DNA of 64,000 bases from Burkholderia sp. 9120 (GCF_000745015.1 NZ_JQNA01000002.1:1178001-1242000); one strand, 5' to 3'. Shown: positions 43,891 to 53,348, counted from the first letter of the stretch. A program made the numbers and translations. Notes: generated by a model not told the origin, from the sequence alone.

Positions 43891-46419
43891 ATGAGAATGA
43901 CACGACGGCGAATACGTCATGGATGGAAGCCGCATGCCGTCGCGCTCGCGGTCACGCTGTCTCTGCTCGGCGCGAGCCGGGCCGGCGCGCAAACGCCGCC
44001 GACGTTGCAGCGATCGCAACCGCAGCCACAGCCACAGCAGCCAGCCATGCCCGCCGCCGCACCGGCCAACCCGCCCGCCGCGGGCGCCGCGCCGGCACGT
44101 GATCTGTATCTGGAAGTCATGCTCAACGGCCAACGCACTTCGTTGATCGCGCACTTTCGCGAAGTGGGCGGCCGCCTCAGCGCGACCGCGAAAGACCTGA
44201 GCGACATCGGCGTCGCCACCGACAAACTCGGCGCCGCCGACAGCGCCTCGCTCGAACTCGACCGCATTCCCGGCCTGCAGTACCAGTACGACGCCGCCAG
44301 CCAGAGCATCGACCTGCAAGTGCCCGACGCGATCCGCAAGCCCTATACGTTCGACACCCGCGAACTCACGAAAACGCCGGACGCCGCGTCGTCGCGCGGC
44401 TTCCTGATCAACTACGACGCGTTCGCGCAAACCGACACCAACGCGCAACTCGCGCTCTGGAGCGAGGAACGCTACTTCGATCCGAACGGTGTGGTGAGCA
44501 ACACCGGCATTGCGTACCTGTACCGCGATCTGCATCGCTACGTGCGCTACGACACGTCGTGGAGCAAGTCGGACCCCGCCAAACTTACCACCACGCAAAT
44601 CGGCGACACGATTTCGTCGTCGCTCGACTGGAGCCGCTCGATCCGCATCGGCGGCTTTCAGTGGCGCAGCAACTTCGCGCTGCGTCCCGATCTCGTGACG
44701 TTTCCGGTGCAGTCGCTGTCGGGCACGGCGGTGGTGCCGTCGGCGGTGGATCTGTACATCAACAACGTGCGGCAATACAGCGGCAACGTGCCGAGCGGAC
44801 CGTTCATCGTCAACAACGTGCCGGGCATTACCGGCGCGGGCGAAGCGACCGTCATCACGCACGACGCGCTCGGCCGCACCATCGCGACCTCGCTGCCGCT
44901 CTATGTGGATACGCGGATGCTCGCGGCGGGTCTATCGAGCTATTCGTTCGAAGCGGGTTTCCTGCGCCGCAACTACGGCATCGATTCGTTTTCCTACGAT
45001 CCGCGGCCGGCCGCCAGCGCGACCGCGCGCCGCGGCATCAGCGATTCGCTGACACTCGAAGGTCACGCGGAAGCGACCGGCGGCCTCGTCAACGCGGGCG
45101 CCGGCGCGCTGGTGCGCATGGGCATGGCGGGGGTGATCAACGGTTCGGTGTCCGGCAGCGCCGGCAAGCTGAACGGCACGCAACTGGGTCTCGGCTATCA
45201 ACTGATCGAGCCGCACTTTTCGATCGACGCGCAGACCTTGCGCGCCTACGGCAACTACGGCGACCTCGCCGCGCGCGACGGCACGCCGGTGCCCACCACC
45301 ACCGACCGCGTGACGCTCGCGCTGCCCCTCTTCAGCCGGCAGACGCTGTCGCTCAGCTATATCGGCTACCGGTATCCGGGCGTGTCGGCGTCGCGGATCG
45401 GTTCGCTGTCGTACACGCTGAGCTTCGGCAATCTGGCCTCGCTCACGTTCAGCACCTACAAGGATTTTCTGCAGCACGACGCACAAGGCGTGTTCCTGAC
45501 CGCAAGCTTCGGCCTCGGCAACAACACGTCGATCAATGCGAGCGTGGGCCGCCAGAACGGCCAGTCGACCTACAACCTCAACGCGCAGCGGCCGCCCGAT
45601 TACGCCGGCGGCTGGGGCTGGGGCGTGCAGGCGGGCGGCACGGGCGCGGTGCCGTATCGTCAGGCACAGGCGCAATACCTCGGCAAATACGGCGAAGTGA
45701 CGGCGGTGGCGCAGGACATCGACCGGCATGCGGGCGCCTCGCTCGACATGACCGGCGCGATCGTGCTGATGGACCATACGATCCTGCCGGCGCGCCGCAT
45801 CGACGACGGTTTCGCGCTGGTCTCCACCGACGGCGTCGCGGGCGTGCCGGTGTTGCATGAAAACCGCGTGATCGGCACGACCGATCGCAGCGGTCATTTG
45901 CTGATTCCCGATCTGAACGCGTACCAGCACAACCAGGTCGCGATCGACAGCATGAATCTGCCCGCCGACGCGCGCATCGCGACTACCTCGATGGATCTGG
46001 TGCCGCAGGCCCATGCGGGCGTGCTGGCGACTTTCCGGGTGTCGCGTTACAGCGCGGCGTCGGTAATTCTGCGCGGCGCGGACGGCAAGCTGCTGCCGCC
46101 GGGCACGCGCGTGCATCACGTGGAAAGCGGCGGCGATACGATTGTCGGGTATGACGGGCTGACGTTTATCGAGCATCTGGAGCGCGACAATCATCTCCAG
46201 GTGGACGGCGCGAACGTGCATTGCAGCGTCGCGTTCACCTACGAGCGGCCCAGCGATGGCTCGCTGCCGACGATCGGGCCGTTGACGTGCGGGAAAGCGA
46301 TGTCGAATGCAGCGCAAGGTGACGCGGGCGACGCTGCGGTGAACGGCGTATCGGGTGCACCGACCGACACGATCGGCGCGGCCGCCCACGCTGCGACCAT
46401 CCCCACGGCGGCGCGATGA
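43891..46419 (+). CDS. Csu-type outer membrane usher
   Basis: An 842-aa usher. A signal peptide (AVALAVTLSLLGASRAGAQ) is followed by a Gln/Pro/Ala-rich stretch, an N-terminal periplasmic domain, the long beta-barrel with the plug (SGTAVVPSAVDLYINNVRQ, NVPGITGAGEATVI), and C-terminal domains (GVAGVPVLHENRVIGTTDRS, YDGLTFIEHL). It exports and assembles the pilus. The ATG at 43891 lacks a good ribosome site; a better GGAGG sits before an out-of-frame ATG at 43872. It overlaps the tip gene start by 4 bases. Confidence 0.9.
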   Translation: MRMTRRRIRHGWKPHAVALAVTLSLLGASRAGAQTPPTLQRSQPQPQPQQPAMPAAAPANPPAAGAAPARDLYLEVMLNGQRTSLIAHFREVGGRLSATAKDLSDIGVATDKLGAADSASLELDRIPGLQYQYDAASQSIDLQVPDAIRKPYTFDTRELTKTPDAASSRGFLINYDAFAQTDTNAQLALWSEERYFDPNGVVSNTGIAYLYRDLHRYVRYDTSWSKSDPAKLTTTQIGDTISSSLDWSRSIRIGGFQWRSNFALRPDLVTFPVQSLSGTAVVPSAVDLYINNVRQYSGNVPSGPFIVNNVPGITGAGEATVITHDALGRTIATSLPLYVDTRMLAAGLSSYSFEAGFLRRNYGIDSFSYDPRPAASATARRGISDSLTLEGHAEATGGLVNAGAGALVRMGMAGVINGSVSGSAGKLNGTQLGLGYQLIEPHFSIDAQTLRAYGNYGDLAARDGTPVPTTTDRVTLALPLFSRQTLSLSYIGYRYPGVSASRIGSLSYTLSFGNLASLTFSTYKDFLQHDAQGVFLTASFGLGNNTSINASVGRQNGQSTYNLNAQRPPDYAGGWGWGVQAGGTGAVPYRQAQAQYLGKYGEVTAVAQDIDRHAGASLDMTGAIVLMDHTILPARRIDDGFALVSTDGVAGVPVLHENRVIGTTDRSGHLLIPDLNAYQHNQVAIDSMNLPADARIATTSMDLVPQAHAGVLATFRVSRYSAASVILRGADGKLLPPGTRVHHVESGGDTIVGYDGLTFIEHLERDNHLQVDGANVHCSVAFTYERPSDGSLPTIGPLTCGKAMSNAAQGDAGDAAVNGVSGAPTDTIGAAAHAATIPTAAR

Positions 46420-47372
46420 AGCGGCTCTTCCTGCTCCTCGCACTATGCGCCCTGCTCGGCTGCTTGCCGCGCGCCGCGAGCGCGCAAACCTGCACGGCGA
46501 GTCCCTCCGCGCTGAGTTTCGGCAACGTCAGCCCGATCGCGCTGAGCGTCGTCAACGCGACCGGCAGCATCACGGTTCAATGCACGTGGCCCGCCGTCAC
46601 GCTGACGCCAAGCGTGCAGGTCTGCCTGAACATGGGCGGCACGACGCCGCGCTATATGACGAGCGGCGCCAACCAGTTGCAATACAACCTGTATCAGGAC
46701 GGCGGCTATTCGATTCCGTGGGGGTCGTCGGCACTCGGCACGACGCCGATCTCGCTGATCCTCAATAAACCGTTGACCGACGTCACCGCGTCGGCGACGG
46801 TCAATTTCTACGGGCAGGTCAGCAGCAACCAGCCGACCGTGCCGACCACGGGCAACGTCAGCACGGTCTATTCGCAGCTCCTGAGTCAGACGTCGCTGAA
46901 CTATGGCTTTTATCTGCTGGTCGGGCCAACCTGCGCGTCGCTGACGACGAGCGGCGGCAGCTTCGCTTTCACGGCCAGCGCGACGGTAATCAACAACTGT
47001 CTGATCAGCGCGACCAACATCGCGTTCACGTCGACGGGGGTATTGAGTTCGGCGCTGAGCGCGACGGGCGCGGTGACGGCGCGCTGCACCAATAACGACG
47101 CTTACCAGATCACGCTGAACGGCGGTTCGAGCGGCAACGTCGCGGCGCGCCAGATGCAGCGCTCGGGCGGCGGCGGCGCGGTGAATTACCAGCTTTATAC
47201 CGATGCCGGCCACACGCTCCCATGGGGCGACGGCACGGGCAGCACGACGGTGGCCACCGGCACGGGCACCGGCAATCCGGTCGCGATTCAGGTCTACGGT
47301 CTGGTGCCGGCGCAGAGCACGCCGATGCCGGGGAGCTACAGCGACACGATCACCGCGACGATCAGCTTTTGA
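46416..47372 (+). CDS. Csu-type two-domain tip adhesin
   Basis: A 318-aa secreted protein with two spore coat U domains in tandem, the CsuE layout. Domain 1: QTCTASPSALSFGNVSPIAL, with VQCTWPAVTLTPSVQVC. Domain 2 starts ATVINNCLISATNIAFTSTG and ends TITATISF. Domain 2 resembles the first pilin of the operon. The tip protein caps the pilus and mediates adhesion through hydrophobic loops. It overlaps the usher by 4 bases and closes the operon. Confidence 0.88.
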   Translation: MKRLFLLLALCALLGCLPRAASAQTCTASPSALSFGNVSPIALSVVNATGSITVQCTWPAVTLTPSVQVCLNMGGTTPRYMTSGANQLQYNLYQDGGYSIPWGSSALGTTPISLILNKPLTDVTASATVNFYGQVSSNQPTVPTTGNVSTVYSQLLSQTSLNYGFYLLVGPTCASLTTSGGSFAFTASATVINNCLISATNIAFTSTGVLSSALSATGAVTARCTNNDAYQITLNGGSSGNVAARQMQRSGGGGAVNYQLYTDAGHTLPWGDGTGSTTVATGTGTGNPVAIQVYGLVPAQSTPMPGSYSDTITATISF

Positions 47373-47393
47373 GGGTCGCGGAAGAGGCGCGAC

Positions 47394-47768
47394 TTAGAAA
47401 TTGACGGTCCAGACGGTTTGCCGGGCGTCGCGAGCCGCGACGTATTCCACTGGCGGCGGCGCGTTCCGTAGCGCGTTCTGGGTCGCGTTCTGAGCTGTAC
47501 TTTGAGTCGTACTTTGAGTCGCGTTTGCGGACCCCGCCGGATCGATCCCAGCCTGCGTGATCTCGAACGGCGCGCCGTGCAGACAGGACACCACCGGCTG
47601 GTTCGCCACGCTGATGGCCGCGTCGGTGGCTTGCACGAGGCAGGTTTCCTGCACGGTCAGACTGACGGCGATTGCCGCCAGCTCGGCCGGTGCGGCCTGC
47701 GAAGCCGGCGCACCGGGTAAGGCAAGAAGAACGGCCGCGAAAACGGCGGCCAGGTTACGGGAAATCAT
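47394..47768 (-). CDS. Minimal pilin-like secreted protein, converging on the Csu operon
   Basis: A 124-aa protein with a signal peptide (NLAAVFAAVLLALPGAPASQA). One cysteine pair is seen (VQETCLVQATDAAISVAN and VVSCLHGAPFEITQAG), spaced like that of spore coat U pilins, and the C-terminus TVWTVNF resembles the terminal strand of Csu pilins (TITATVYF). Most of the sheet region is replaced by a Thr/Ser/Gln/Asn stretch (TQSTTQSTAQNATQNALRN). It ends 21 bases from the tip gene stop on the opposite strand. I infer a shrunken pilin or pilin-related protein; no family is certain. Confidence 0.6.
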   Translation of the reverse strand: MISRNLAAVFAAVLLALPGAPASQAAPAELAAIAVSLTVQETCLVQATDAAISVANQPVVSCLHGAPFEITQAGIDPAGSANATQSTTQSTAQNATQNALRNAPPPVEYVAARDARQTVWTVNF

Positions 47769-47919
47769 GGTGTTCCGGAGTCGGCTCGGGGAGCGGGATT
47801 AAGTCGAAAGCGCGTTCAAACGCCGGGTCAAAACCAGGCCGAAAGCGAAAGTCAAAAGCAGATGCATAGCATGTCGGCATCTCGTGCAAAAAACTTTAGG
47901 CTTTCCTCGACAAAACCCG

Positions 47920-48723
47920 CTAAACCGGCTCGCACACCACCGTGAACTTCAGCAACTGCGTCGGCCCGAACGCATTGCTGATGGCGACGTCCGCGGCATC
48001 CCGCCCACGCGCCATCAGCACCCGCCCAATGCGCGGCACATTGTTACGCGGATCGAACGTCTGCCAGCAACCGCCGACGTACGCCTCGAACCATGCGGCA
48101 AAATCCATCGCCGAATACGGCGGCGGCACGCCGACATCGCTGATATAGCCCGTGCAATAGCGCGCGGGGATGTTCATCGCCCGGCACAGCGCCACGGCCA
48201 GATGGGCGAAGTCGCGACACACGCCCTTGCGCTCCTGCCACGCCTGCCATGCGGTCTTGGTGGGCCGCGCGAAGTCGTAGCCGAACTCGATATGCTGGTG
48301 CACGTAGTCGCAGATCGCCTCCACCCGCACGCGCCCGAGCGGCAATTTGCCGAACGTCTGCCACGCGAATTCGGACAGCAGATCCGTTTCGCAGTAGCGG
48401 CTGCCCAGCAGGAACAGCAGCGAATCGTTCGGCAACGCCTCCACCGGATGCTGCTCGGTAAACGGCGGCCGCCGTTCCGGTTCCGACGACACTTCGAGCA
48501 CGGCGCGCGTCGAGAACGACACCTTGCCCTGCGGCGCCACCAGCCGGCTGCACAGATTGCCGAAGCCGTCGCGATACTGGGTGATCGGCACCGACGGATC
48601 GACCGTCAGCAGATCCGGACTCAGCACTTCTTTGACGTGCGAAAAGTGGGTGTTCAACATCAACATCATCGGCGTCGGTTGCACGCACTCGTAAACCAGC
48701 TCGTAGCCGACGTGCAATTTCAT
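47920..48723 (-). CDS. Transglutaminase-like family protein
   Basis: A 267-aa protein. An N-terminal beta-rich region (MKLHVGYELVYECVQPTPMM) precedes the transglutaminase core with Cys in KTAWQAWQERKGVCRDFAHL and His near SAMDFAAWFEAYVGG (WFEAYVGGCWQTFDPRNN), the usual C-H-D site. Proteins like this hydrolyse or cross-link peptide amides; the substrate is unknown and there is no signal peptide. The start at 48723 matches the conserved N-terminal strand; the frame upstream is not conserved. Confidence 0.85.
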   Translation of the reverse strand: MKLHVGYELVYECVQPTPMMLMLNTHFSHVKEVLSPDLLTVDPSVPITQYRDGFGNLCSRLVAPQGKVSFSTRAVLEVSSEPERRPPFTEQHPVEALPNDSLLFLLGSRYCETDLLSEFAWQTFGKLPLGRVRVEAICDYVHQHIEFGYDFARPTKTAWQAWQERKGVCRDFAHLAVALCRAMNIPARYCTGYISDVGVPPPYSAMDFAAWFEAYVGGCWQTFDPRNNVPRIGRVLMARGRDAADVAISNAFGPTQLLKFTVVCEPV

Positions 48724-49035
48724 CGTGTTCACACTTGCAAAGAAAGCCGCCGCCTCAGTAGGCGCGAAGCGCCCGGCACGGTTTGATTTCTGAATGAGCC
48801 ACGGCCGGTTCCGGCGTGGTCGGGTGCTGTCGAAGAGGCCAGTTACGGCTTGAGCATACACCCGCCATATTGGATAAAGAATGTCACTTTGGCCGCGGCG
48901 GTACGCGCGAAAGTTATCAACAGAAACTGTTCGCAAATCTGTGCATAACTATCCGGCAAAATCTGCAAGCTGTTGATGTGATTGCCATTTTTACCGTGTC
49001 GTCGAAGTTGGGCAGCGGCTTGTGGTGCAGGCGGG
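48724..49035. other. Intergenic region upstream of the transglutaminase-like gene
   Basis: No gene is supported. Two near-matches to DnaA boxes occur (TTATCAACA at 48914-48922; TTATGCACA on the minus strand at 48940-48948), too few and isolated to mean an origin. Confidence 0.4.
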
Positions 49036-50508
49036 TCAATCGCGCGGTTGAGTCGGTGTAGCGCCAGGTGGGGCTGGTTGTTGCAGCTCGTCCGCCACCT
49101 CATGTCCCGCTTCGCGCGCAGCCGGCGCATTGCGCGCCTCCTCGCGCCATTGACGGCGCGAGCGAACCATTCTGCGCACGGCGACGCGCGCCATCGTGAC
49201 CCAGCCCGACGGCCGCGGGTCGGCGAGCATGCTGAGGGCGCGTGCGTAGTCGAGCGTGAGGCCGGGCGTCCAGGCCATCGTGGCGGCGCGTTTGCGCAGT
49301 TGTGCGGCAACCCACAGTTCCGGTGTAGTGATCACGCGCAGAAACGGCCGCCATCCGCCGAGATCGCCCCACACGCGTGCCGACGCGCCCTCGATCGCCG
49401 CTTCCAGCGCGCGCGACACGCTGCTCGAACAATTGCGATGCGTGAGGTTGTAGGTGGCGTCCTCCCGATAGGTGTCCCAGAAGCGGCGCAGGCGCACCGG
49501 ATCGTAATTGCGAATCCGCACCTGAACCGTCGACGGGCACCACGCTTTCGATTCGGTCGGGTAATCGGGCTGAAACACGCCCGGCACGTCGTTCTCGTGC
49601 GTGGCGCGCAGGAGCCGCGCGAAATCGTCAGGTGAGCGATCGATCTCGACACCCGGGTACAGGCTGATGTAAATGCCCTCGGGCGATTCGAGCGCGGCAT
49701 GGCCGGTGGAGATCACGCCGTTGCGATCCACCGCCGCGATATAACGATCGACGATCAGCTGACGGCGCGCCTCGCTTTTGGCGGTGCCGACCGGGGTCCA
49801 GACGTGAACGGTCAATGCGGCTTCGTCGGCGCCGGGTGGGCCGTCCCATTCGAGGGTGGGCGGTCGGCGGGGCGGGGCGGGGTTGGTGGCACTTGCAGCA
49901 CTCGCGGCGGCGTTAGCGCCATCCGCCACTTCCTCGCCGACCACCGCCGGATTCGACGCCATCCGCCGAACCCGCGTACTCAGCAGAATCATGTTCCAGC
50001 CGCCGAAGATCAGACCGAGGCCCAGACAGTACGGCACGGTGCCGACATAGTGCGTCGGGTACGGCTGGTAGAAAAAAACCGCCAGCGCAATTTCGACACC
50101 GCCGCCGATCATCGCGAACCGCCACGTGCGATAGCGCACCACTCGGGCCGAGACGATCTGCAGCAAACCGTCGGCCAGAAACAGCGTGCCGAAAATCATC
50201 GACAGAATGAAATTGCCGTGATGATGGCCGGCGAGAATCAGCGCGGCCGCGCAGCAGAACGCGAAGCCCTTCACATAGCGCAGCGTGCGCTGCCCGCCCA
50301 TGCCGGTCCACGCGACGGCCAGCGTGGCGAGACCTTCGAGCAGCAGCAGCAACGCGAACGGCGTGATCGGAAAATACAGCGCGTTGTCGAGCGCGTCGAC
50401 GAACACCACCACGCCAAGCAGCAGGCTCACCCAGCCGATCAACTGCAATGTGCGCCAGCGCGTACGCAGGTAATCGACTCCCAGCAGAATCATGACCAGA
50501 CGAACCAT
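49036..50508 (-). CDS. HdeD-like membrane protein fused to a permuted papain-like domain
   Basis: A 490-aa protein. Residues 1-180 hold several membrane helices of the HdeD/DUF308 type (GVDYLRTRWRTLQLIGWVSL, LVILAGHHHGNFILSMIFGT). After an Ala/Pro linker comes a C-terminal domain with His270 in GVISTGHAALES and Cys360 in THRNCSSSVSRAL. A His before the Cys is the order of the circularly permuted NlpC/P60 or papain-like fold. If active it would be a membrane-anchored amidase, peptidase or acyltransferase. The start at 50508 has no strong ribosome site. Confidence in the fusion is moderate; the C-terminal class is inferred. Confidence 0.65.
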   Translation of the reverse strand: MVRLVMILLGVDYLRTRWRTLQLIGWVSLLLGVVVFVDALDNALYFPITPFALLLLLEGLATLAVAWTGMGGQRTLRYVKGFAFCCAAALILAGHHHGNFILSMIFGTLFLADGLLQIVSARVVRYRTWRFAMIGGGVEIALAVFFYQPYPTHYVGTVPYCLGLGLIFGGWNMILLSTRVRRMASNPAVVGEEVADGANAAASAASATNPAPPRRPPTLEWDGPPGADEAALTVHVWTPVGTAKSEARRQLIVDRYIAAVDRNGVISTGHAALESPEGIYISLYPGVEIDRSPDDFARLLRATHENDVPGVFQPDYPTESKAWCPSTVQVRIRNYDPVRLRRFWDTYREDATYNLTHRNCSSSVSRALEAAIEGASARVWGDLGGWRPFLRVITTPELWVAAQLRKRAATMAWTPGLTLDYARALSMLADPRPSGWVTMARVAVRRMVRSRRQWREEARNAPAAREAGHEVADELQQPAPPGATPTQPRD

Positions 50509-50574
50509 CGGCAAACCTCCGTGACAGGCGCGCGCTTCTGATCGCAATCTTAACCATGTTTGCGGGGATGGGAC

Positions 50575-50928
50575 TCACACGTACTTGTGCTTCTCATGAC
50601 GACGCGGTTTCGACGAACGTCCTTCGTGTTTGCTCGAACGCGTGCTCACGCTCGCGGCGGTGTGCGTTTCATTCCGCGGCGCGGCATACGAACCGCTCTG
50701 CACGCCAGTCGGGACAGCAGGCGCGGTCACCTCGCCTCGCGGCGCGCTCAGGACAGCCTGCGCATCCGGCGACGAACCGCTCGCGGCATCGACGACTCGC
50801 TGCAGTTCGTCCTGCGCATAGGCCGGCAACGGGGCAGGCGGATACTTCGCGTCGGTGGCGCTGGCCGAGGCCGGCACGGCAGCGGCGCAAGCAAGGCCGA
50901 AGGCAATCATCAAGGGGGCGAGTTTCAT
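50575..50928 (-). CDS. Small secreted protein with a basic tail
   Basis: A 117-aa protein with a signal peptide (PLMIAFGLACAAAVPASASA). The mature part is Pro/Ala/Ser-rich and ends with a Lys/Arg/His-rich tail (KHEGRSSKPRRHEKHKYV), suggesting an unfolded, nucleic-acid- or surface-binding protein. No family recognised. The ATG at 50928 has AGGA nearby. It is 67 bases from the HdeD-papain gene on the same strand. Confidence 0.65.
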   Translation of the reverse strand: MKLAPLMIAFGLACAAAVPASASATDAKYPPAPLPAYAQDELQRVVDAASGSSPDAQAVLSAPRGEVTAPAVPTGVQSGSYAAPRNETHTAASVSTRSSKHEGRSSKPRRHEKHKYV

Positions 50929-51064
50929 GGCGGGTCCTGGTCAGGATGACGCGGCCGGCATGAAGGCAATGACAGGCCCGGCGCGCGTCGATGGATCGGA
51001 AGGTTCCTGACGGCTTGCACCGTCAGCACAAGCAGTGTGACGGCCGGGACATGAAGGGTAAATT

Positions 51065-51105
51065 TTATTAAGCCGGATTCAGATAGGCATAATTCGGCTT
51101 AATAA
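51065..51105. promoter_or_regulatory. AT-rich inverted repeat between rdgC and the small secreted-protein gene
   Basis: TTATTAAGCCG pairs exactly with CGGCTTAATAA across 19 bases; with one mismatch the arms extend to 14 bp. It stands out against GC-rich surroundings. It could be an operator for the gene starting at 50928 or a rdgC terminator; the following T content on the minus strand is weak. Confidence 0.45.
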
Positions 51106-51180
51106 GCACCGACGCGGACATCTGGGCGCGCGCCGGCCTGCAACATCAGAAACGCGAACGAAAACGCAGACGAAACGGCC

Positions 51181-52104
51181 TCAGGCCGCCGCGGCTTGCG
51201 GCATCGCAACGTCCTGCTCGCCGCCCAACGCGTCGAGCAGATCGCTCAGCATGCGGTCGAGTTCGGCGGTCATCAGCGTGACGTCGGAGTCGAAGCGTTC
51301 GTCGTCGTTTTGCGCGGTGGGATCGCTCGCTTCTTTCAGCACGTCGAGCGCCGCAATGCGCTTGATCACCAGCGACGGCGTCAGCACGAACGACACGCGG
51401 TCGTTCCACGTCATCGCAAGTCGCATGCATTGCTTGCCGGCTTCGATATGACGGCGCATGTCTTCGGCGTCCAGCGTATGGCCGACGTAACGCACGGTCG
51501 CATTGCCTTCGGTCGGCGAGCGCAACTCGGTGTCCTGATCGAGCGTGAAGCCGGCGGGGCCTTCGCCGGAGAGCAGCCAGTTGGTCATTGCCGCGACCGG
51601 CGATTGCGTGACGCGCACCGTGCCGAGCGGCAGTTGATCGATCGACTTCGCCAGCAAACCGCGCACTTCATCGGCGACCGCTTGCGAGGCCGCGTCGATC
51701 ACCAGCCAGCCGTTCTTGCAATCGATCCACACGCGCGTATCGCGGCGAATGCTGAACGCGCGCGGCAGCAGGTCGTCGGTGACCTGTTCCTTGAGTTCGC
51801 GCATCTGCTTGCGGCCAGGTTTGAAGCCCTGCTGTTCCTCGAGTTCGGCGGCGCGCGCCTTGGTCACCTGCGTGACCACCGATGCCGGCAGCAGCTTCTT
51901 TTCGGTACGGAACACCAGCAGCATCTGGCCGTTGAGCGTGTACACCAGCGAGTCGTTATCGCGCGGCGAGGCCCAGCCCTGGCTTTGCATCTCGACGGTA
52001 TTGCCGGGCGCAAATGCGTGCGGCGCGAGCCACTTCTGCATCTGTTCGGGGGTGACGGACCACGGAGCGGGGAGACGGTGCAACTGAAGGTTTTTGAACC
52101 ACAT
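51181..52104 (-). CDS. rdgC: Recombination-associated protein RdgC
   Basis: A 307-aa protein matching RdgC end to end: [59 protein letters not shown] and the late [20 protein letters not shown]. The family forms a ring on DNA and limits RecA action. The start at 52104 is the known N-terminus; the frame extends 8 codons upstream without support. It is divergent from the SnoaL-like gene. Confidence 0.95.
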   Translation of the reverse strand: MWFKNLQLHRLPAPWSVTPEQMQKWLAPHAFAPGNTVEMQSQGWASPRDNDSLVYTLNGQMLLVFRTEKKLLPASVVTQVTKARAAELEEQQGFKPGRKQMRELKEQVTDDLLPRAFSIRRDTRVWIDCKNGWLVIDAASQAVADEVRGLLAKSIDQLPLGTVRVTQSPVAAMTNWLLSGEGPAGFTLDQDTELRSPTEGNATVRYVGHTLDAEDMRRHIEAGKQCMRLAMTWNDRVSFVLTPSLVIKRIAALDVLKEASDPTAQNDDERFDSDVTLMTAELDRMLSDLLDALGGEQDVAMPQAAAA

Positions 52105-52322
52105 GGGCGACGGTCGTGTTTGGAGCAAGGCGCGTCATTCTATATGACGACGGAGGGATCGCGCGTCCTGGCGCTGACCACGCGCGGTTCGTTGAAATGA
52201 CAGCGTCGAACGGGTTATTTTCAAATTAAACAATAAAATCCTTTCGATGAAAGACCCATTATCAAATACCGTCGTTAGCTGGAGAATGCGTTTCATCAAC
52301 TTCAACTTCTCCGGAGCCTGTC

Positions 52323-52910
52323 ATGTCCCACCATTCTTTTGCCCGTCTTTCTCGTCACGCGCTGCTTGCAGCTAGCCTTGCCGGCGCCTTGGGCACCGCT
52401 CATGCGGCTCATGCGGCTCATGCGGCTCAAGCCACTCAAGCCACGAGCGACGCCGACCTGCCCGTGCCGCACCACATCGCCGTTGACACGCGTTCCGCGC
52501 ACAGCGCCGCGATCGTGCAAACCGCGCGCCGCTACGCCGCGTTCTGGAACACCGGCGACACCTCCTACGCGAAGCTCGCGCTGTCGCCGGCGTTTATCGA
52601 TCGCACCTTGCCTGACGGACGGCCGCAAGGGCCTGAAGGGCCGTTGGCGGCGTCGAAGGGATTTCGCGCGGCGGTGCCCGACCTGCATGCGGAAATTGAC
52701 GACCTGGTGGTGGCCGGCGACCGCGCGTCGGTTCATTTGCATTTCCGTGGCCACTTCACCGGCCAGTTCCAGAACCTCAAAGGTAGCGGCCAGACCGTCG
52801 ACTTCCAGGCGTTCGATCTCTACCGTGTCCAGGACGGCCGAATCGTCGAGAACTGGCACCTCGAAGACAATCTGACGCTGCTCAGGCAACTCGGCGCGAT
52901 CAAGCCGTAA
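52323..52910 (+). CDS. Secreted SnoaL-like (ester cyclase) protein
   Basis: A 195-aa protein with a signal peptide (ARLSRHALLAASLAGALGT) ending in a short repeat HAAHAAHAAQATQAT, encoded by 9-bp tandem repeats (near 52400-52440). The mature part is a SnoaL-like cone fold: TARRYAAFWNTGDTSYAKLA, the DRTLPDGRPQGPEG stretch, and YRVQDGRIVENWHLEDNLTL. Function in the envelope is unknown. It has its own gap upstream (52105-52322) with AT-rich stretches. Confidence 0.85.
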   Translation: MSHHSFARLSRHALLAASLAGALGTAHAAHAAHAAQATQATSDADLPVPHHIAVDTRSAHSAAIVQTARRYAAFWNTGDTSYAKLALSPAFIDRTLPDGRPQGPEGPLAASKGFRAAVPDLHAEIDDLVVAGDRASVHLHFRGHFTGQFQNLKGSGQTVDFQAFDLYRVQDGRIVENWHLEDNLTLLRQLGAIKP

Positions 52911-52995
52911 AGCGCGCGCGGCGCCGTTGTTTAAGCGCGCCGGACGCGGAAATCACCTAGACTTTTTGAGAGGCGTGATAGGGAAGGAGGCGACC

Positions 52996-53325
52996 ATGGC
53001 CGATGAAACCGCACCCTGGCAAATGGTGGAGTACGAGGGTTTCGAGATTCACGTGGCGCCCTTTCCGAAGACTCCGCCGGGAGAAGGCGGCGGCGGCTCA
53101 GTGCCGGCGGTGGCGGATAACCGCTACACGTATGTCGGCTACGTCTGCCATCCTGGCGCCGATGCGGCGATTCCCGGCCATTCAGTGCCGTTTCATGCGG
53201 ATGGAGAGGAAAGCTTCGCCGGTCACGACGAAGCGTTGTACGAAGGGGTACAGGTGGGGCGCAGCATCGTCGAAGGAACGCATCCGGATTTGACGGTGCT
53301 GCCGTTGGTGACGGGCGGCGTGTGA
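52996..53325 (+). CDS. Conserved-looking protein of unknown function
   Basis: A 109-aa acidic protein starting MADETAPWQMVEYEGFEIHV with an excellent AAGGAGG ribosome site 5 to 8 bases before the ATG, which fixes the start. A Gly-rich stretch (PGEGGGGSVPAVADN) is followed by HPGADAAIPGHSVPFHADGE and EALYEGVQVGRSIVEGTHPD. I do not recognise the family. The frame is real by its ribosome site and codon use. It is 85 bases after the SnoaL-like gene and may be cotranscribed. Confidence 0.75.
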   Translation: MADETAPWQMVEYEGFEIHVAPFPKTPPGEGGGGSVPAVADNRYTYVGYVCHPGADAAIPGHSVPFHADGEESFAGHDEALYEGVQVGRSIVEGTHPDLTVLPLVTGGV

Positions 53326-53348
53326 ACGTTGCGTCCGGCCGCTAGCAA

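Noticed and set aside
43872..44102. 76-codon frame with a better ribosome site than the usher
   Set aside because: It overlaps the usher signal peptide in another frame and encodes an Ala/Arg-rich shadow; the usher frame is the conserved one.
48914..48948. Two near-DnaA boxes
   Set aside because: Only two imperfect boxes with no AT-rich unwinding region or dnaA/parAB neighbours; not enough for an origin.
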